Positions 38,101 to 50,559 of a DNA stretch of 64,000 bases are shown here, one piece after another. The stretch comes from Setaria digitata. Its lineage: Eukaryota; Nematoda; Chromadorea; Rhabditida; Setariidae. Position numbers and translations under genes: made by a program. Under the pieces are notes generated by a model. The model saw only the letters and a program-made list of their open reading frames with translations. It did not search any database and had not been told where the DNA came from. The stretch is taken from the NCBI GenBank assembly GCA_003640385.1, contig RCAB01000110.1, positions 97,894-161,893 of the forward strand. Reading direction: 5' to 3'. Position 1 is the first letter of the stretch, and each line of letters begins with the position of its first letter.

Positions 38101-41100
38101 CATCAATGTAAATGAGGAAGCGGGAAAAGTATAATGAAAGTAAAAATTATATATAAAATATAATTGATTTGTGATATATGTATTTGAAGTAATATACAGC
38201 GTAACATAACCCCGTTCATATTGCATACAATAGAGCGGAGGTAGAGTGTATATGTTGGGACCCGAAAGAGATGAACTAGACCTGAGCCAGAGGAAACTCT
38301 GGTGGTGGTCCGAAGCGATTCAGACGTGCATCATATGTAAGGGAGTATTTACTGCTGTAAACTTTGATTTTAAGGAAGAGCAACTTACTTTTCATGCTTT
38401 GTCACATCGGATTATTGTAAACGGAAAAAGGGAAATTTCTCTAGCTATGATGGAAAAATTTCAAACATTTCCTGTAATGGATACTGTCATGCCTAGGAAT
38501 ATGAGCGTAAATGGTCCTGATGAAGAAGTAAGTAGTTTAAATAAGAAACAATTTGATAAGTAGCTTCAGTTCAGTAAATTCTATCCTGTAACTGCAAGGA
38601 ATTCTTTTAGTGTTAATTTGCACTGTAAAATTCACTTAATTTTCATTCTAGTTTTAAATGCTATAGTTTTTCTCAGCTAAATCTGGGCAAATGTGCCTCA
38701 GCATTGATTTATTTTCTGAAAAGGAGTTACAATGTAGTACTAGCAGAGTTAAAAAATGCTTAATTAGTCCTACCTTAGATATATAAAATAAAGCTTTTTT
38801 CTTAGGATCCTTTTTTCTCCTTGATTTCTTTTAATCTTTAGAAAGAGTAATGAAGTTCAAACTACCTAATAGTTCGATCTAGACCAGTAATTTATTCTTA
38901 CAGCGTAACGCATTTGTGTTTGGGAAGGTGAAGCTGAACAAAGATGACGACGAAATCCAATTTTTAGGATTTGGATATTCTGCAAATGATACAACTGGTA
39001 GTATTAATAAGGATCAAAATAAGCGTTGTAAATCAGTTATTTTGAAAAATGGTCACTTTCATTAGATACGTAATTAAATCTTCTGTGTTCAGCAGAGATT
39101 TAATTGAACTTTACAAATTAATTTTATAAGANTCTTCTGTGTTCAGCAGAGATTTAATTGAACTTTACAAATTAATTTTATAAGATGAGAAAGCTTACTA
39201 CTGAGCTTATTGACTGAATTGATTTTTTAGTAGATAGCGATGTGATATTCGTGGCTGAAACTATCCCCGAGAATTTTATGACGAATGTTCGGTCGGAAAC
39301 TGCTTCTGATCATGGAACAGTGCCGTCACTTTGTGCACATCCTATGGATGCTATTTCAGCTGCTAAACTCCCGGGTTAGCATTGTTTATTCTCAGTTTTG
39401 AAGAGATATGTCGTGAAATGGATGCAATCCAAAATTGACAAATTAGGTACTTATAAATCAGTGGACGGAGGAAATGAGGCAAATCTCGAGGAGAATATAT
39501 AAAATTTGGAGTGGCCGTTATTTCTTGTGATAGGAAATTTGTTTTTGGCTTAAGATTATTTTTTCGCAGAATTAGATGAAGTGAAAATAAATGATATCAT
39601 GGAGAAAGTAATCGATACAGTAATTTTACCATGGCTTTGTTAGGTTTTTGTAAATTGCTCTCAATTTTGAATATCATCTAAAGTGATATGGAGCATTTTT
39701 TTTTCTCTTTGTTTCTTTTTAGATAAGAACACACATCCTGATTCTGTTTCATCGCCTGCGGTGCTTAGCGCTTGTGAGGAAGGGATAGCACGTAATGCTT
39801 TATATAAACAATGTTTTACAACAACGGGAAATGATTGTTCAATAGGGACGGGAAAAGCGCTGTTTTCTGCAAAAAAACTAGATGTTCCTGATGTTATTGG
39901 CGATGAGGATGATGTATCGGTCATTGACGAACCACAAAATGTAGATTTTTTTTTCCACCAATTATTTTTAATTTCTTCAAAAATGCTTACACTTTACTTT
40001 GATTAATTTCATCATCAACAGAACATTTATGGATCACAACACACTCTAGGCATTACTTAAATGAGAAAGGTTAGTTATTTCCAGCTGTTCAAATGAAAAT
40101 GTAAAGTTTATAATTTTAGGCAAGTCTTCTCACCGCTGAAAAAGTCCTTAAGGAAGTGGGGAAGACTGAGGAGGCAGCCGATGATCCAGATGTGCAAGTT
40201 GTTGAAAGCATAGAAAAGTCTGTTATTTCCAGATTTTTTACTATCAAAAACTTGTTTTGATTTTTGATTAAATGAGAGGAACGCTACTTGATGCAATTAT
40301 TTCACAGACAATCACAAAAAATTAGTGATCCTAGATTTTCTAATTCTTTTTTTTTATTGACAGCGATTTTTTTCATTGATTTTTTTATTTATGAGTGCGC
40401 AATTTTTTGTTGTAGCATTTACCAAAATCTTTTTGTTGCTACTAATCAATGCGAAGCCCTGAGTCTTGTTTAAAATGATGTTGATTTGACGATAAAAAAA
40501 CTTCCAGACATAATGGAGCTCAAAGGAATTTAAGACGTGAGGCAAAGTTTCGTTGCAATCAGTGCACCGAGAAATTCCTTACAAAGGCTTCTTTGCTGAT
40601 TCATAAAGAAACTCACAGATACGATGCGGGTCAGACAATCGAAGCAGTGAGCTTTAAATAACCTCCCAGAGAAATTATTCATATTATAAAGTCGTTTAAT
40701 TCTTTTGTAATATTTTAATCTTAGGTTTACGGCATCCCGATCGAAACGTCCCTATACATCTGCCGTTTATGTTGTTTGGCCTATGAAACACAAGTAGTAT
40801 ACCAAATTCACATGCGTACCCATGGCGTACTGCAGAACTGTGAGCGTTGTTCTGTGGTAGCGTTTAACGAAGAACAGATGAAAAATCATCGAGATCAACA
40901 CGTAGCATCTGTGGGTAGACAGCAGGTTGTTTATGTTTGCTCGCAGTGTGTGGCTACTTATTCAACGGTCAGCTGTGAAACTTTTTTTTTTCTTTTTTTT
41001 GCGATAAATTGCAATGCCAACCGATGGCTTCTAAATTTTTTGTTGGAACTTTTAGTGATTGGTGAAGCGTAGACTAGTGGAGTGTTTTTGTGTGCAAAGT

Positions 41101-44100
41101 TTAATCTTTCTGCTTTATGCCTGATGTTTTCAGGATGAACGTTTGTATCATCACATGTTTAGTTATCATGAGCAAGCTATATTATATTTCTGTAAAAACT
41201 GTGGCTTGGCAAACACTAATGGACGTGTCGTCTATGATCATATAGTACAAAGCGAATGCTCCTGGAAGGTATGATGAAATTTTAAAAATCAAAGCTTTGA
41301 TGGCAATCACAAAAATCAAGTTTTTGGTCTTCTATAATAGCGGTTCTTTTGAGTTTATAATAGTTGATATTTATAACAGCAGCATTACCAATTATGTTTT
41401 TTTATTTCAGAATTTGCGGACAATATCAGATTATGTAATTATGGGTTTTACGGCTGCTTGTATCTTCCATTATCAGCCAGCAAATCCGGCCCAATATGAG
41501 AAAAGGGTGCACAATAATGAGTTGCTCGTAGTTATTCCCTCAGAATGCGTCCATCGATCATTCTTATCTCAGTCAAACGATGTTATTAGCATTACTTGTC
41601 CAATGTGCAATTCATTGGTTAGTTTATTTGCTTCATAAAAGTGCTTGTGTAATGCAGTTAAAAAAATACCTGTTTTTCATTTCACTGAATAACAAGAACT
41701 CTTTCCCGTTCCAGCCGTCCTTTATATTTTAATTTCATATTTTTTAGATGAGTTTTTTGCGACTTCAAGCAGAAAATCCAAGATTCACTGGGAGCTTGCC
41801 GGTATATTTTATGCTTTGCCGCTTAACCGATAGATTCCATTGTTAACTATTTTGCATATCATGCTTGAAGACAGTAGAAATTGATATTTCAGGGTTTGTG
41901 GGGCAGTGGAATGATAATAGTAAATATTATATTAATTTTTAGCGTACTTTGAATCATGCTGTGGATGATAATGATGCCATGATGTTGACGATGCTGAATA
42001 TTTGGAAAATGGAAAACGTTGACCAGCGAATTAACACGTTAAATAATGAACACCAACAGACTTCACATCTAGTAGGTTTTCCTGGAACATCGTACATTCA
42101 GTCACAAATACCGCATGTTAACCCTACTTACATTGTATCGAACGTTGTGCCGTTATCAACCTCACTGTCTGGAATTTATATTTCACGCAATGTTAGTTAT
42201 CTTATTTGTTGAGTAGTGAAATGTCACTGCTGTTTTAAACTTTGCAAATTAAATTACAGCGTTTTGAACTTTATATGCTTGGTTTTGTAATGATTTTGAA
42301 GTTAAAGCAAATATTTTTCTTCCATAACAATTTTGAAATCATTCAGCGATCAAGAGGACCGATGAATAGTATCGGCCAAAGTACTATCGGTGTCAAGCAA
42401 CCATCGTCTCAGATTTCGTGGGTTCCGGCTCGACAGGCACTGTCTGGAGCTTCAGCTTCGGCTTTAGTTCCCTCGACATCATCATTGGAGGCCTCTGTGA
42501 GTGAATTTGTTTCTTTCGATATTCCATTTGCAGTTTAAAAACAAACCCATACAACTCCTGGTTAGAAATCATGGAAACCCATTTTTGAGTATTTTGAAGA
42601 ATTTAACATTATATCTAATGCTTTTTCGATCATCGTAAATTCAGTCCTTAATTTCTAATTCTTTTTCCATTATCATTTTTAGGTAAGAAATACGTCGATG
42701 GCAAGATCAGTGAACGGTGCAGTTACATTCGCCTCACTAAATGTTTGTTTTTCGTCACTTCAGTGATTGACTTATGGTTGAGGTTAACATTTCCAAAAAA
42801 ATTTTTGTATAAGAAACTTAATGCAAATAGGTTTTATAGCTGTGTATTTCTAACAATATAGCTTTAATCAATATGTTCCTGCAAAAAACATATTTCTTTT
42901 CTTCACCCCCAAAGTATTTCAGAATTCCAATTCACATCCGTCTACCTCAGCAGTGGCTTCATCAACATCACAGATACTTGCATCATCCGTCTGTGCTCAT
43001 GCAGGTATCGTGCCATCGTTACCATCTTCGAAAACACCACCTTATTTGCAGGTAATTGAATTCTTTGAAGTGCAGCGTTGGACATGTTTACTAAAAAGCG
43101 TAAAACTACCGTTTCAGCCTTATCGTGGGGCACTCGAAGCAGTTGGCTTAATGGTTGGCACTGAAATGGTTACTCGGGATTATATTGTAAAAACTGCCGA
43201 TGGACAGTACTTTTGTGCTCATTCGGGATGTGCAAATGTGCGGATCGAAAAGATTACTAGTGGACGCGTACACAATTTGCGACACAATCCACAGAATATT
43301 TTTTTTTGTCTGGAATGTGGCAGCGCATTTCCATTTGAAAATCTCATCGTGAAGCATATGGTTGAATCCCATCATCAAAAACAAAGTTAATTTTTTTTGT
43401 GTTCACTTTTGGTCGTTTTGGTGTAGAACCGCGAACTCTTTCTGTTTTGGTATGTTAAGGATACAGCCGTAGTTAACGGTAAGAGTTATATAAACATCGG
43501 AATTTAGATATTGAATCCATCAGTCTTGTTCAGTAATGTTTTTATTAAAAAAAAAACCATGTAAATTGATTAATTTTTATTATGCTGGGACAATCTTCTT
43601 TTAAAAAGATGATTACTGGAAAGTATTTTTTATTCAATTCTTTTTTTTTTCAGCACCAGCATTGAATTTACGATGTCCGCTATGTCCAGATGTCCCTTCA
43701 TTCACGCGGATAGAACTTTTCAAAAAGCATATGGCCGAGCCATCAGCACAGCATTCATCTATTTCTCATCCCTTCACTTTTAAACAGAAGTATTTCGTGT
43801 CTTCATAATTAAAAAATTTAGAGGTTGCGAAATCTAGGGTAATGGAGGTTACATTTTTTAGAGTGTCTAGAGGTGTTGGATGTTAAAAATATGTTTTACT
43901 AGCCTTATTTTTTTGTATCGTAGTTATTAATTTAACCAACTCTTTTATTGTGGAAAGAAGTCAGCTGTCACGTCATCTTCATAAAATACCTTTCCAGATG
44001 CAAGCTACGTTTTCATTCAATAGAAGCGCGATTGCGTCACGACCATGAACATCGTGCAACAAAAAATGCGTAACTTTTTAATCACTTAAGAAGTGTCTCT

Positions 44101-45574
44101 CGTATTTCATGTTCCAAAAAAGTGATGTGGGAATTTTTCATTTACGTTTGTGCAATAATCCGAGAGCTTTATCTAGATCTAAGGGCAAAAGGATCAAATC
44201 GAATCAGTGATTTTAAATTCAGCACTTTTTCATGTTTATTCAAAGGGGTAGTAATGAAAATTTTATATTCATAAATTCGGGATCTTTAATGAACCGTAAC
44301 CATTTGTTTAACGGCAATGGAAAATTAGACATTTTTTTCCCCATTTTAGCAATGGCATTCTAAAATTTTCGCAATAACGATGCTTAATCAAATCAGAAAA
44401 ACAAGAGTTGGATAAGCTGAGAACAAATTTAAAAAAGAAAGAAATGGAATATATTCTTGATTTTATGTGTGAATAATGTCAACTTTTCCATTTCAATTAT
44501 ACTTGTATCACTGTTAAAGAAAAAAATTAAATCGAATTATTTTGAAGTGACTTTTTAAATTTAGGCCGTGTTGCTTTGTATGTGGCACGAGTCGAAATTG
44601 GTGGTATAGTTCGGCGCGACCTGATTTTCCGTATATCGATCATTCATATATTCATGCATTTTCATTATGGGGAATGTGTCGAGAGTGCGGTTTATGCTAT
44701 CCAAATGAATTAAAGGTTTTTGTTCCTCTTCTTTTTTCAAGTTACTGTTTCAAGATCATGTTGTAAGAGCTTGCAAAAGGACTAAAACTTAAACACTGGA
44801 CTTCTGATATTGGTAGCATAAAACATTATGCTGCAATATCTTGGATGTTTATTTGCTGGAAGAAAGTTCTGATGAAATGATTTTCCGGTGAATTATTCGA
44901 TCCTTAAAGAAATGAAAGCCTCATAAGCGTACATCTTATTGGAAAAGTTTAGCAGGTATTTCTTCAAAGAAAAGTATACTTGTTCTGGAGGATATTAATT
45001 TCATGGTACCTTTTAATATGTCATTCAAATTCTTATTACTTTAGTCTTGCGTTTGGAATTTAGAAATTTAGTTTTGTATAAGTTTCGTTTCTTTAGAATC
45101 AGCAATACTTTAATCATTTCAAAGAGCAGCATATGATCAAGGCATTGGACAGTTTTCTGTGTAAAGTATGTAACTTAGAAGTCGATAGTTGCAGCGTGCA
45201 TGATCATGCGCTGGAGCGACATTTCGTATGTTTGGATTTTGATTTTCTTTAGCTACTTCCATCAAATCTTTTGGTGAAATTCAATTCGAAGTTAGCAAAT
45301 TTTAAATACCAAATGGTCTTTTTAGCTATAGTTAATGGCATTGGTACGAGAGTCAATTTCACTATTAGGCTCTTTTTTATGCTGATAAATTTGTGAGCAG
45401 TACACATTTCAACTCTTCATTCCTCCTTTCCAGAAATTCTGAAATTTTTACCACTTGTTTAATTTGGATAGATAACTAAGCAAAGCTTCTGTAATGCAGT
45501 AGAAAGCCTTTGAAAATTTTCTGTGGTTGAAAGTCTAGCAGTTCTGCATTATTCTACCCTAATTTTTTTTATAA

Positions 45575-45617
<43 letters not shown>

Positions 45618-45670
45618 TCTGGAGGGATTATTGGATGGAGATTATCATGCATGTTCACCGTTTATTTTAG
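29125..45670 (+). CDS. Giant multi-C2H2 zinc-finger protein, LIN-13/POGZ-like
   Basis: Some 43 exons join in phase to about 2,075 residues (2,121 with 25499-25636). Exons: 29125-29271, 29617-29817, 30443-30457, 30586-30672, 31036-31096, 31314-31474, 31843-31989, 32255-32401, 32559-32809, 32978-33152, 33464-33598, 33740-33927, 34001-34136, 34286-34427, 34885-34937, 35082-35180, 35634-35793, 35912-36039, 36333-36398, 36507-36599, 36793-36987, 37382-37596, 37885-38077, 38234-38527, 38904-38997, 39231-39374, 39723-39940, 40120-40217, 40508-40646, 40725-40967, 41134-41268, 41411-41617, 41748-41801, 41943-42191, 42347-42496, 42683-42742, 42923-43051, 43118-43385, 43654-43798, 43998-44069, 44565-44715, 45097-45225, 45617-45670. 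About 30 C2H2-like modules are visible, for example CKYCSHKFTSAVDIEKHQ and CNQCTEKFLTKASLLIHKETH; many are degenerate. The N-terminus is HMG-box-like (WSQLSEKERFIYE). LICAE at 32309-32323 fits LxCxE. Size, finger number and LxCxE recall C. elegans LIN-13, an HP1/Rb-pathway repressor. This is an inference. Confidence 0.7.
31788..32230. repeat. Diverged duplicated intron segment flanking a finger exon
   Basis: About 60 bases ending the intron before exon 31843-31989 recur, diverged, at about 32166-32230 in the next intron. Shared blocks are AACTGT-GCAGACA, TGAATTCTC-TGATTAAT and GATAAAAATT, then AATACAT or ATACAT. In the second copy the stretch equivalent to the acceptor is degraded (TTCTTAAATACAT has no AG), and the exon instead starts at 32255. 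This suggests an exon-scale duplication in the history of the finger array. Confidence 0.65.
34463..34714 (+). other. Orphan coding-like ORF inside a zinc-finger gene intron
   Basis: This frame fills more than half of the 457-base intron between exons 34286-34427 and 34885-34937. It runs about 83 codons to a TGA at 34712. The residues look like real protein (YNLDLYPRFLTVESHKAVGI, then RTTKDTKLDLATRINVKLNL) and the GC content is above the flanks. Its frame does not follow in phase from the upstream exon through the AG at about 34453. The first in-frame ATG is internal. It could be an alternative terminal exon, a nested gene fragment or a retro-inserted relic. I do not recognise the family. Confidence 0.35.
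39079..39185. repeat. Direct duplication flanking an assembly N
   Basis: The 53 bases at 39079-39131 recur exactly at 39133-39185 with one N between. It lies in an intron of the zinc-finger gene, so the coding model is unaffected. Confidence 0.95.
45579..45614 (+). repeat. T36 homopolymer at a 3' splice site
   Basis: A run of about 36 T runs directly into the AG acceptor (45615-45616) of the last zinc-finger exon, acting as an extreme polypyrimidine tract. The length is likely to be inexact in the assembly. Confidence 0.9.
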
Positions 45671-48600
45671 GTTATCGGTGTCAAAACGGACCGACGAAAG
45701 CCATATATCGTTGAAACGAGTGATACAATGTTGTCTGCCTTTCTGGGTTTTCCAGTACCAGATAATGCAAGAATCTAAACACGAATTAAGGTGATATACT
45801 TTCTCCTTATTCTTACTATTATTACCAACAGCCTTCTTGTTAATACAGATGACAAGGCTGTTTTTGATTTAGGTTACGTGGTCATGCATTTCAATTTCGT
45901 TTCTTTTAGTAATTTTCAAGGAGAGTATTTTATGTGGTAGACTGCATTCTTCAGCTTTAAATATTGTAGTCGATTTTCTATCCAAGTCTAAATGTTTTGT
46001 TTATGCTATATTGTAGTTATTCTGGAAGATTGCCACTTCTATTTATGTGATCCAATTCTTGATCTATCTTTCGGGTCGAGTGAAATGTTATTCTTAAAAC
46101 GACAAAATTTGAACAATATTCGAATTTACCTTTCATAAGAAACGTAAAGTAAGAATATAACTTGAGTTATTTGTGGAAAAATGGTAAACTGGAACGCGTC
46201 ATAAATATCTTCTCGACCGTGCCGTTATTAGTTATTAACATTTGCGTATTTTCAGTGTATTAATATTCCTGATTGTTACTGATCTCAAAACAGGTTATGA
46301 TTAATTGTTTCTTTCTTCCATTGTTTGCTTTTATATTTCTTTGTCGGTTTCGGGTTTGTTACTTTTGAAACAGATATGTCGAAAACACAAATTTTCAATT
46401 TTTGGAATGTTGAGCCTTTTTCTGCAATATATTTTAGCAGTAATAGAATTATAAAGTATAAATTGACTGCAGTTTTCAAAAAATAGTGGTGATCTTTTTG
46501 AACATAAACATTTAATTGTGCCCTTCCGCTACGTTATGGTCTACGTTTGATTGTTGCTGGATACTTGTGTATGTAATGTGATGTAGTGTTCTATAGTATT
46601 GTACCCTAAATGTGACACTGATATGATATCCAGTTATCATTTGATATTAGGTATAAATGTAGGACTTGTTATGGAATTTCGTAGGGCATCAATTGATTTT
46701 TGAAGATCTCTGAGATGAGATGTAAATGCATGTGTAATGGAGAATGAGTTTATTTTATTCCAATAAATCAAGTAACCCAGCAGAATAACTATAATTCACT
46801 GTGGCAGGTTAAAGCTAACAGGTTCCTTTGGTTGTCTCATACCGAGTGCTTTGAAAGCGTATCAATCATTTGCAAAGAAAAATTAGGATTCTCTGCACAT
46901 TGTGTAAACAGTTCCACTTTTAATTTCGTTCACAATTTTTGATCATTCGAATAATTTATTTAGATTGTTCTGTTCTTGCGTGCATCATCATGTTAATGGA
47001 AGTTCTAGTACAGTGATTATTGACAGCTTTAACTGATAATATCATCCAAAGTAGTAGGTATCTGCGTTGTAGCAAAGCTTTCAGTGTTTTTATGAAGCCA
47101 TTTGGCTACAGGATTGGTTTTGAACTATACTTCATGCTTCTTGAGATTTTTAGTGAACAGTGTATTATTCAGCTTTAGCCGTTTCCTATGCTAAATAAGG
47201 ATTCCTTGAAAATGTGAGATTAATAAATGTTACCACTTTATTCAGATATGATGTTATGCAATGACAGCTTCTAAAATTCAGTTTGAGTTGGGTAAGATTT
47301 TGTATTTTAGAGAGCCAGTACTGTGACATGTGGAACCTTAGCGTTGAATTAGCATCATGAAATTGTTGAAGCGGAATTGCATACATGTATTAGAAAGTTT
47401 TTGAATAAGAGTGGGGAAATGGAACAGGAAGAAAGATTGATGTTAAAGACAAAACAACTGGAATGCCAGTGGTTGAACTATTTCGTAACTTAGCAAAATG
47501 ATCAAAGGCTAGTGTTTTTTTTTTTTTTTTTTAGATTCATGTGCTGTTCCATGAGACTCGTAGTAATTCTATGGGGAGATTTTTTTTCTTTCAAATTTTA
47601 AATTACCTTCCAAACATCTTCCATGAGTGATTTGTCATGCGAAAATAAGGATTCGGCTCGAAATATCGCCGCTGTTAATATTATCATCCAAATTATAGCG
47701 ATGACAGAACCTAACCAAAGATGAGCATTTCTAAACACAGTATTTTCGAATGCTCCGAAACAGATGTCTCTCTGATGAAGGCACTGCTTTGCACATTTTT
47801 ATCAGAAAAGCTAGGAAAAACATAATAACACTGATATTTCCAAGCTAAATTACAACCGAGTACCAGAGTAATCTGCTACGAAATGTATTCAAGATTGGAA
47901 GACCTCGTCGCCGCCCAGAAACAATTCTCGTCAACCTCTGATACCATGGCAACGAACCGCTCACAGTGATATGATCATGAACAATGATAAAAAAAAAATC
48001 AGTCACTGTTTAGAATGATTGCAAATGGGCTAGACCTTTTAGCAGATTTCGTAACCGATTCGAGACAGAAATTTTCATTTCGAGTGTGCAACTAACTGTT
48101 ACAATATAGATTAGGCAGGTGAGATTGGTGGAATGCCTATGTGAGCCGATCCTCTACTGCTGGCTACTTCTAACATACTTATTTCTATTTCTCTCTCAAT
48201 TTTGTTGATTTTATCACTAATCAGCTCTTTTTTTTTTCTTTTTATCATTTTATTTTTTTATCTTTGATACTATAGCACTACTGATAATTGCTTGTGCAAC
48301 CTTCCAGCTGATAAGTTCCTTGCTAAACGGATGCTTATGTGGCGATATCAGTGTTAGTGATTAAAGCATTGCTTAAATAGACAGATTAGAGACATTAATG
48401 TTCGGTTCTTTAGAAATTCCACTGTTTTTAAATATTTGACAAATGTTATGATGCATATTCTCTCTTAAAAGGACTTTAAGTGAACTTGTGAAATGCTAAT
48501 TTAATTATGCATTATTTGCAGTGCGAAAAACTGTTTTAAGCTTATATTAAGATTTTCAAGCAATATAAAAAAAAAAAAAAAAAAAATGATGAGATAGGAT

Positions 48601-48916
48601 GGGGAAGCAGGTGGCAGAAAAAGAAAGGAAGAAAAGCAAGTTTCCTCTAAAATGCAATTTATATATATTTTTCTGTCGTAATTTTCGTGCTCTTTTCTGA
48701 GATTTTATTTTTTCTCCAAATTGTTAACATTTCCGAACTTCTCATTTTAACGATATGTTTCTTTTTTTTAAATCATTTTCAAATAGTCCTTTATACATTA
48801 CCAATTTTGTAACTTTTTCACATCATTGTTAACTGATAAATTGAAACATTGAACCACTCGATTTCTCTGTGGAAAAATCAAGAAAAAATAAATAAAGTCT
48901 CAGAAAAGAGCAAGAA

Positions 48917-48966
48917 AATCAACAGAACCGAAATAAGCCTCTGGCTTAATTTCGGTTCTGTTGATT
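48917..48966. repeat. Near-perfect hairpin, 23-bp arms, 3-nt loop
   Basis: Arm 48917-48939 pairs with 48943-48966 with a single 1-nt bulge and loop TCT. The arms contain AACAGAACCGAAAT and its complement, so they are not low-complexity. It is intergenic. The loop is shorter than in a usual pre-miRNA. Confidence 0.85.
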
Positions 48967-50527
48967 CGTTTTAAACTCTATCCTTGTGATGTTATTAATA
49001 TCTCTTGCCACTTTTTTTTTTTATTAACAAATGAATACTTATTCCTTTGGTTAAGATGTTGCTTTTAGATACAGTAGCATTGAAATGTTGATTATCTTGT
49101 ACACTCAGGGTAATTTCTGTCATAAAATTGTAATATTAAAATAATTCTTGGTAAGGCTTGCTGACACTCAATTATCTCATTTGACCGAAAATAGATTCGG
49201 AATTAAATTGAAGTGCAGCGTTTTCATAAATTGGATTTGAATTTAAATTTAATTCAAACAGCTTTGAGAAATGCGAATAAAAAAACTGCTGTATTGGATG
49301 ATGAGGAAAAGTTTTTTTTTGCACAAGTATTTTTCTGTGGCATTTGTTTTGATATGGGAATTGAGTAGACAGTCATTAAAATTAGGAAATAGTTATGTTA
49401 TTTATAAACATGTCCAAAATAAACAGTTCTTGTAAAAAAAAAAAAAAAAATCTTGTTTTTATCTCTGCTGTCTCGTTTTAATTCTTTTTTTTCTTATAAA
49501 TTTATTATTTAAGACAGTAGAAAATAGTGTTTAAGTGTTAAAGCTGCGCAAACTCATACTTTCTCAGTTTCTTTTCTTCACTTTTGAAAAAAAAAAAAAA
49601 ATGTGTAAGAAGATTAATAACTAATTGAATTAGAAAAGGAGGATTTCTGCAATCTGTTTTTATTTATGATATTTTGTATATCAGCATATTAAAGTTAGTA
49701 TTCCCGAACAGGACTAGATAGGTGCTTACTTTTTTGCTCTCTTTAATAACATGCAAATAAAATAGAGATGCGATGGGCTTTTTTTTTTTTTTTTCAAAAA
49801 ACAAATAATTTAAACGGTGCATATATTTATTAATATTTGGTTAGAGTAAGTAATGGAGTTTTAGCTTTCACTGACTAATATTTCTGGTGGAAAAGTTTCC
49901 GCGTGTGAGCAACTGAAACATTATTTTTTCTTCCTTTCGAACAGTAGCTATTAGGAAGTGTCTTCACAATTTTTAAATGATTTTGCTCCTAAATGGTTTA
50001 AAAGTTGTTCGAGCAAATTATTTATGCAAAAAAATATAACAATTAACAGATTTTAAACCATTTTACTTTTTTGTTTCCACATTCTTCTAATTTTTTGTAA
50101 AATTTGTTTTTCTTTTATTAACCTCCCAATCTTTCATTTTTTTTTTTTTTTTTTCAATTGGCGGAAATTTTTCCAGTTTAAAAAAGAAATAGATGATCAG
50201 TTTTACATCTCTTGACACATCGTTGGATCGGAGTTGTTTGGGAATTTCGAATATTGCTAAATTTGTTATATTTTAGCCTAAAAAATTTTTTTAAATTTCA
50301 TCCTATCTGTGTACTGCAATTCATGCAGGCAGACTGTTTGTACTTGCTATGAAGCGGACTGATCAGATTCTTGAGCTTTGCTTATGTAATAAAATGTTCT
50401 TTCAGTTAAACCTGTATTCCTTTATATAATAATTCTGAGCGGAACATTGAGAGGAATTTATTTGTATGTCATCGTCAGTAACTTTTTTTTTGGTTTTTCT
50501 TCTCGTGTTTTATGCAAAACCTCGAAA

Positions 50528-50559
50528 TTTTTCACTATTAAGTATTTTATAGTGAAAAA
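50528..50559. repeat. Short inverted repeat, 11-bp arms
   Basis: TTTTTCACTAT at 50528-50538 pairs with ATAGTGAAAAA at 50549-50559 around a 10-nt spacer. It explains the open frames seen on both strands here. It is AT-rich, and function is doubtful. Confidence 0.7.

Noticed and set aside
39570..39607. Small candidate exon in the zinc-finger gene
   Set aside because: It ends in phase 0, which would put the next exon (39723-39940) out of frame; skipping it keeps phase.
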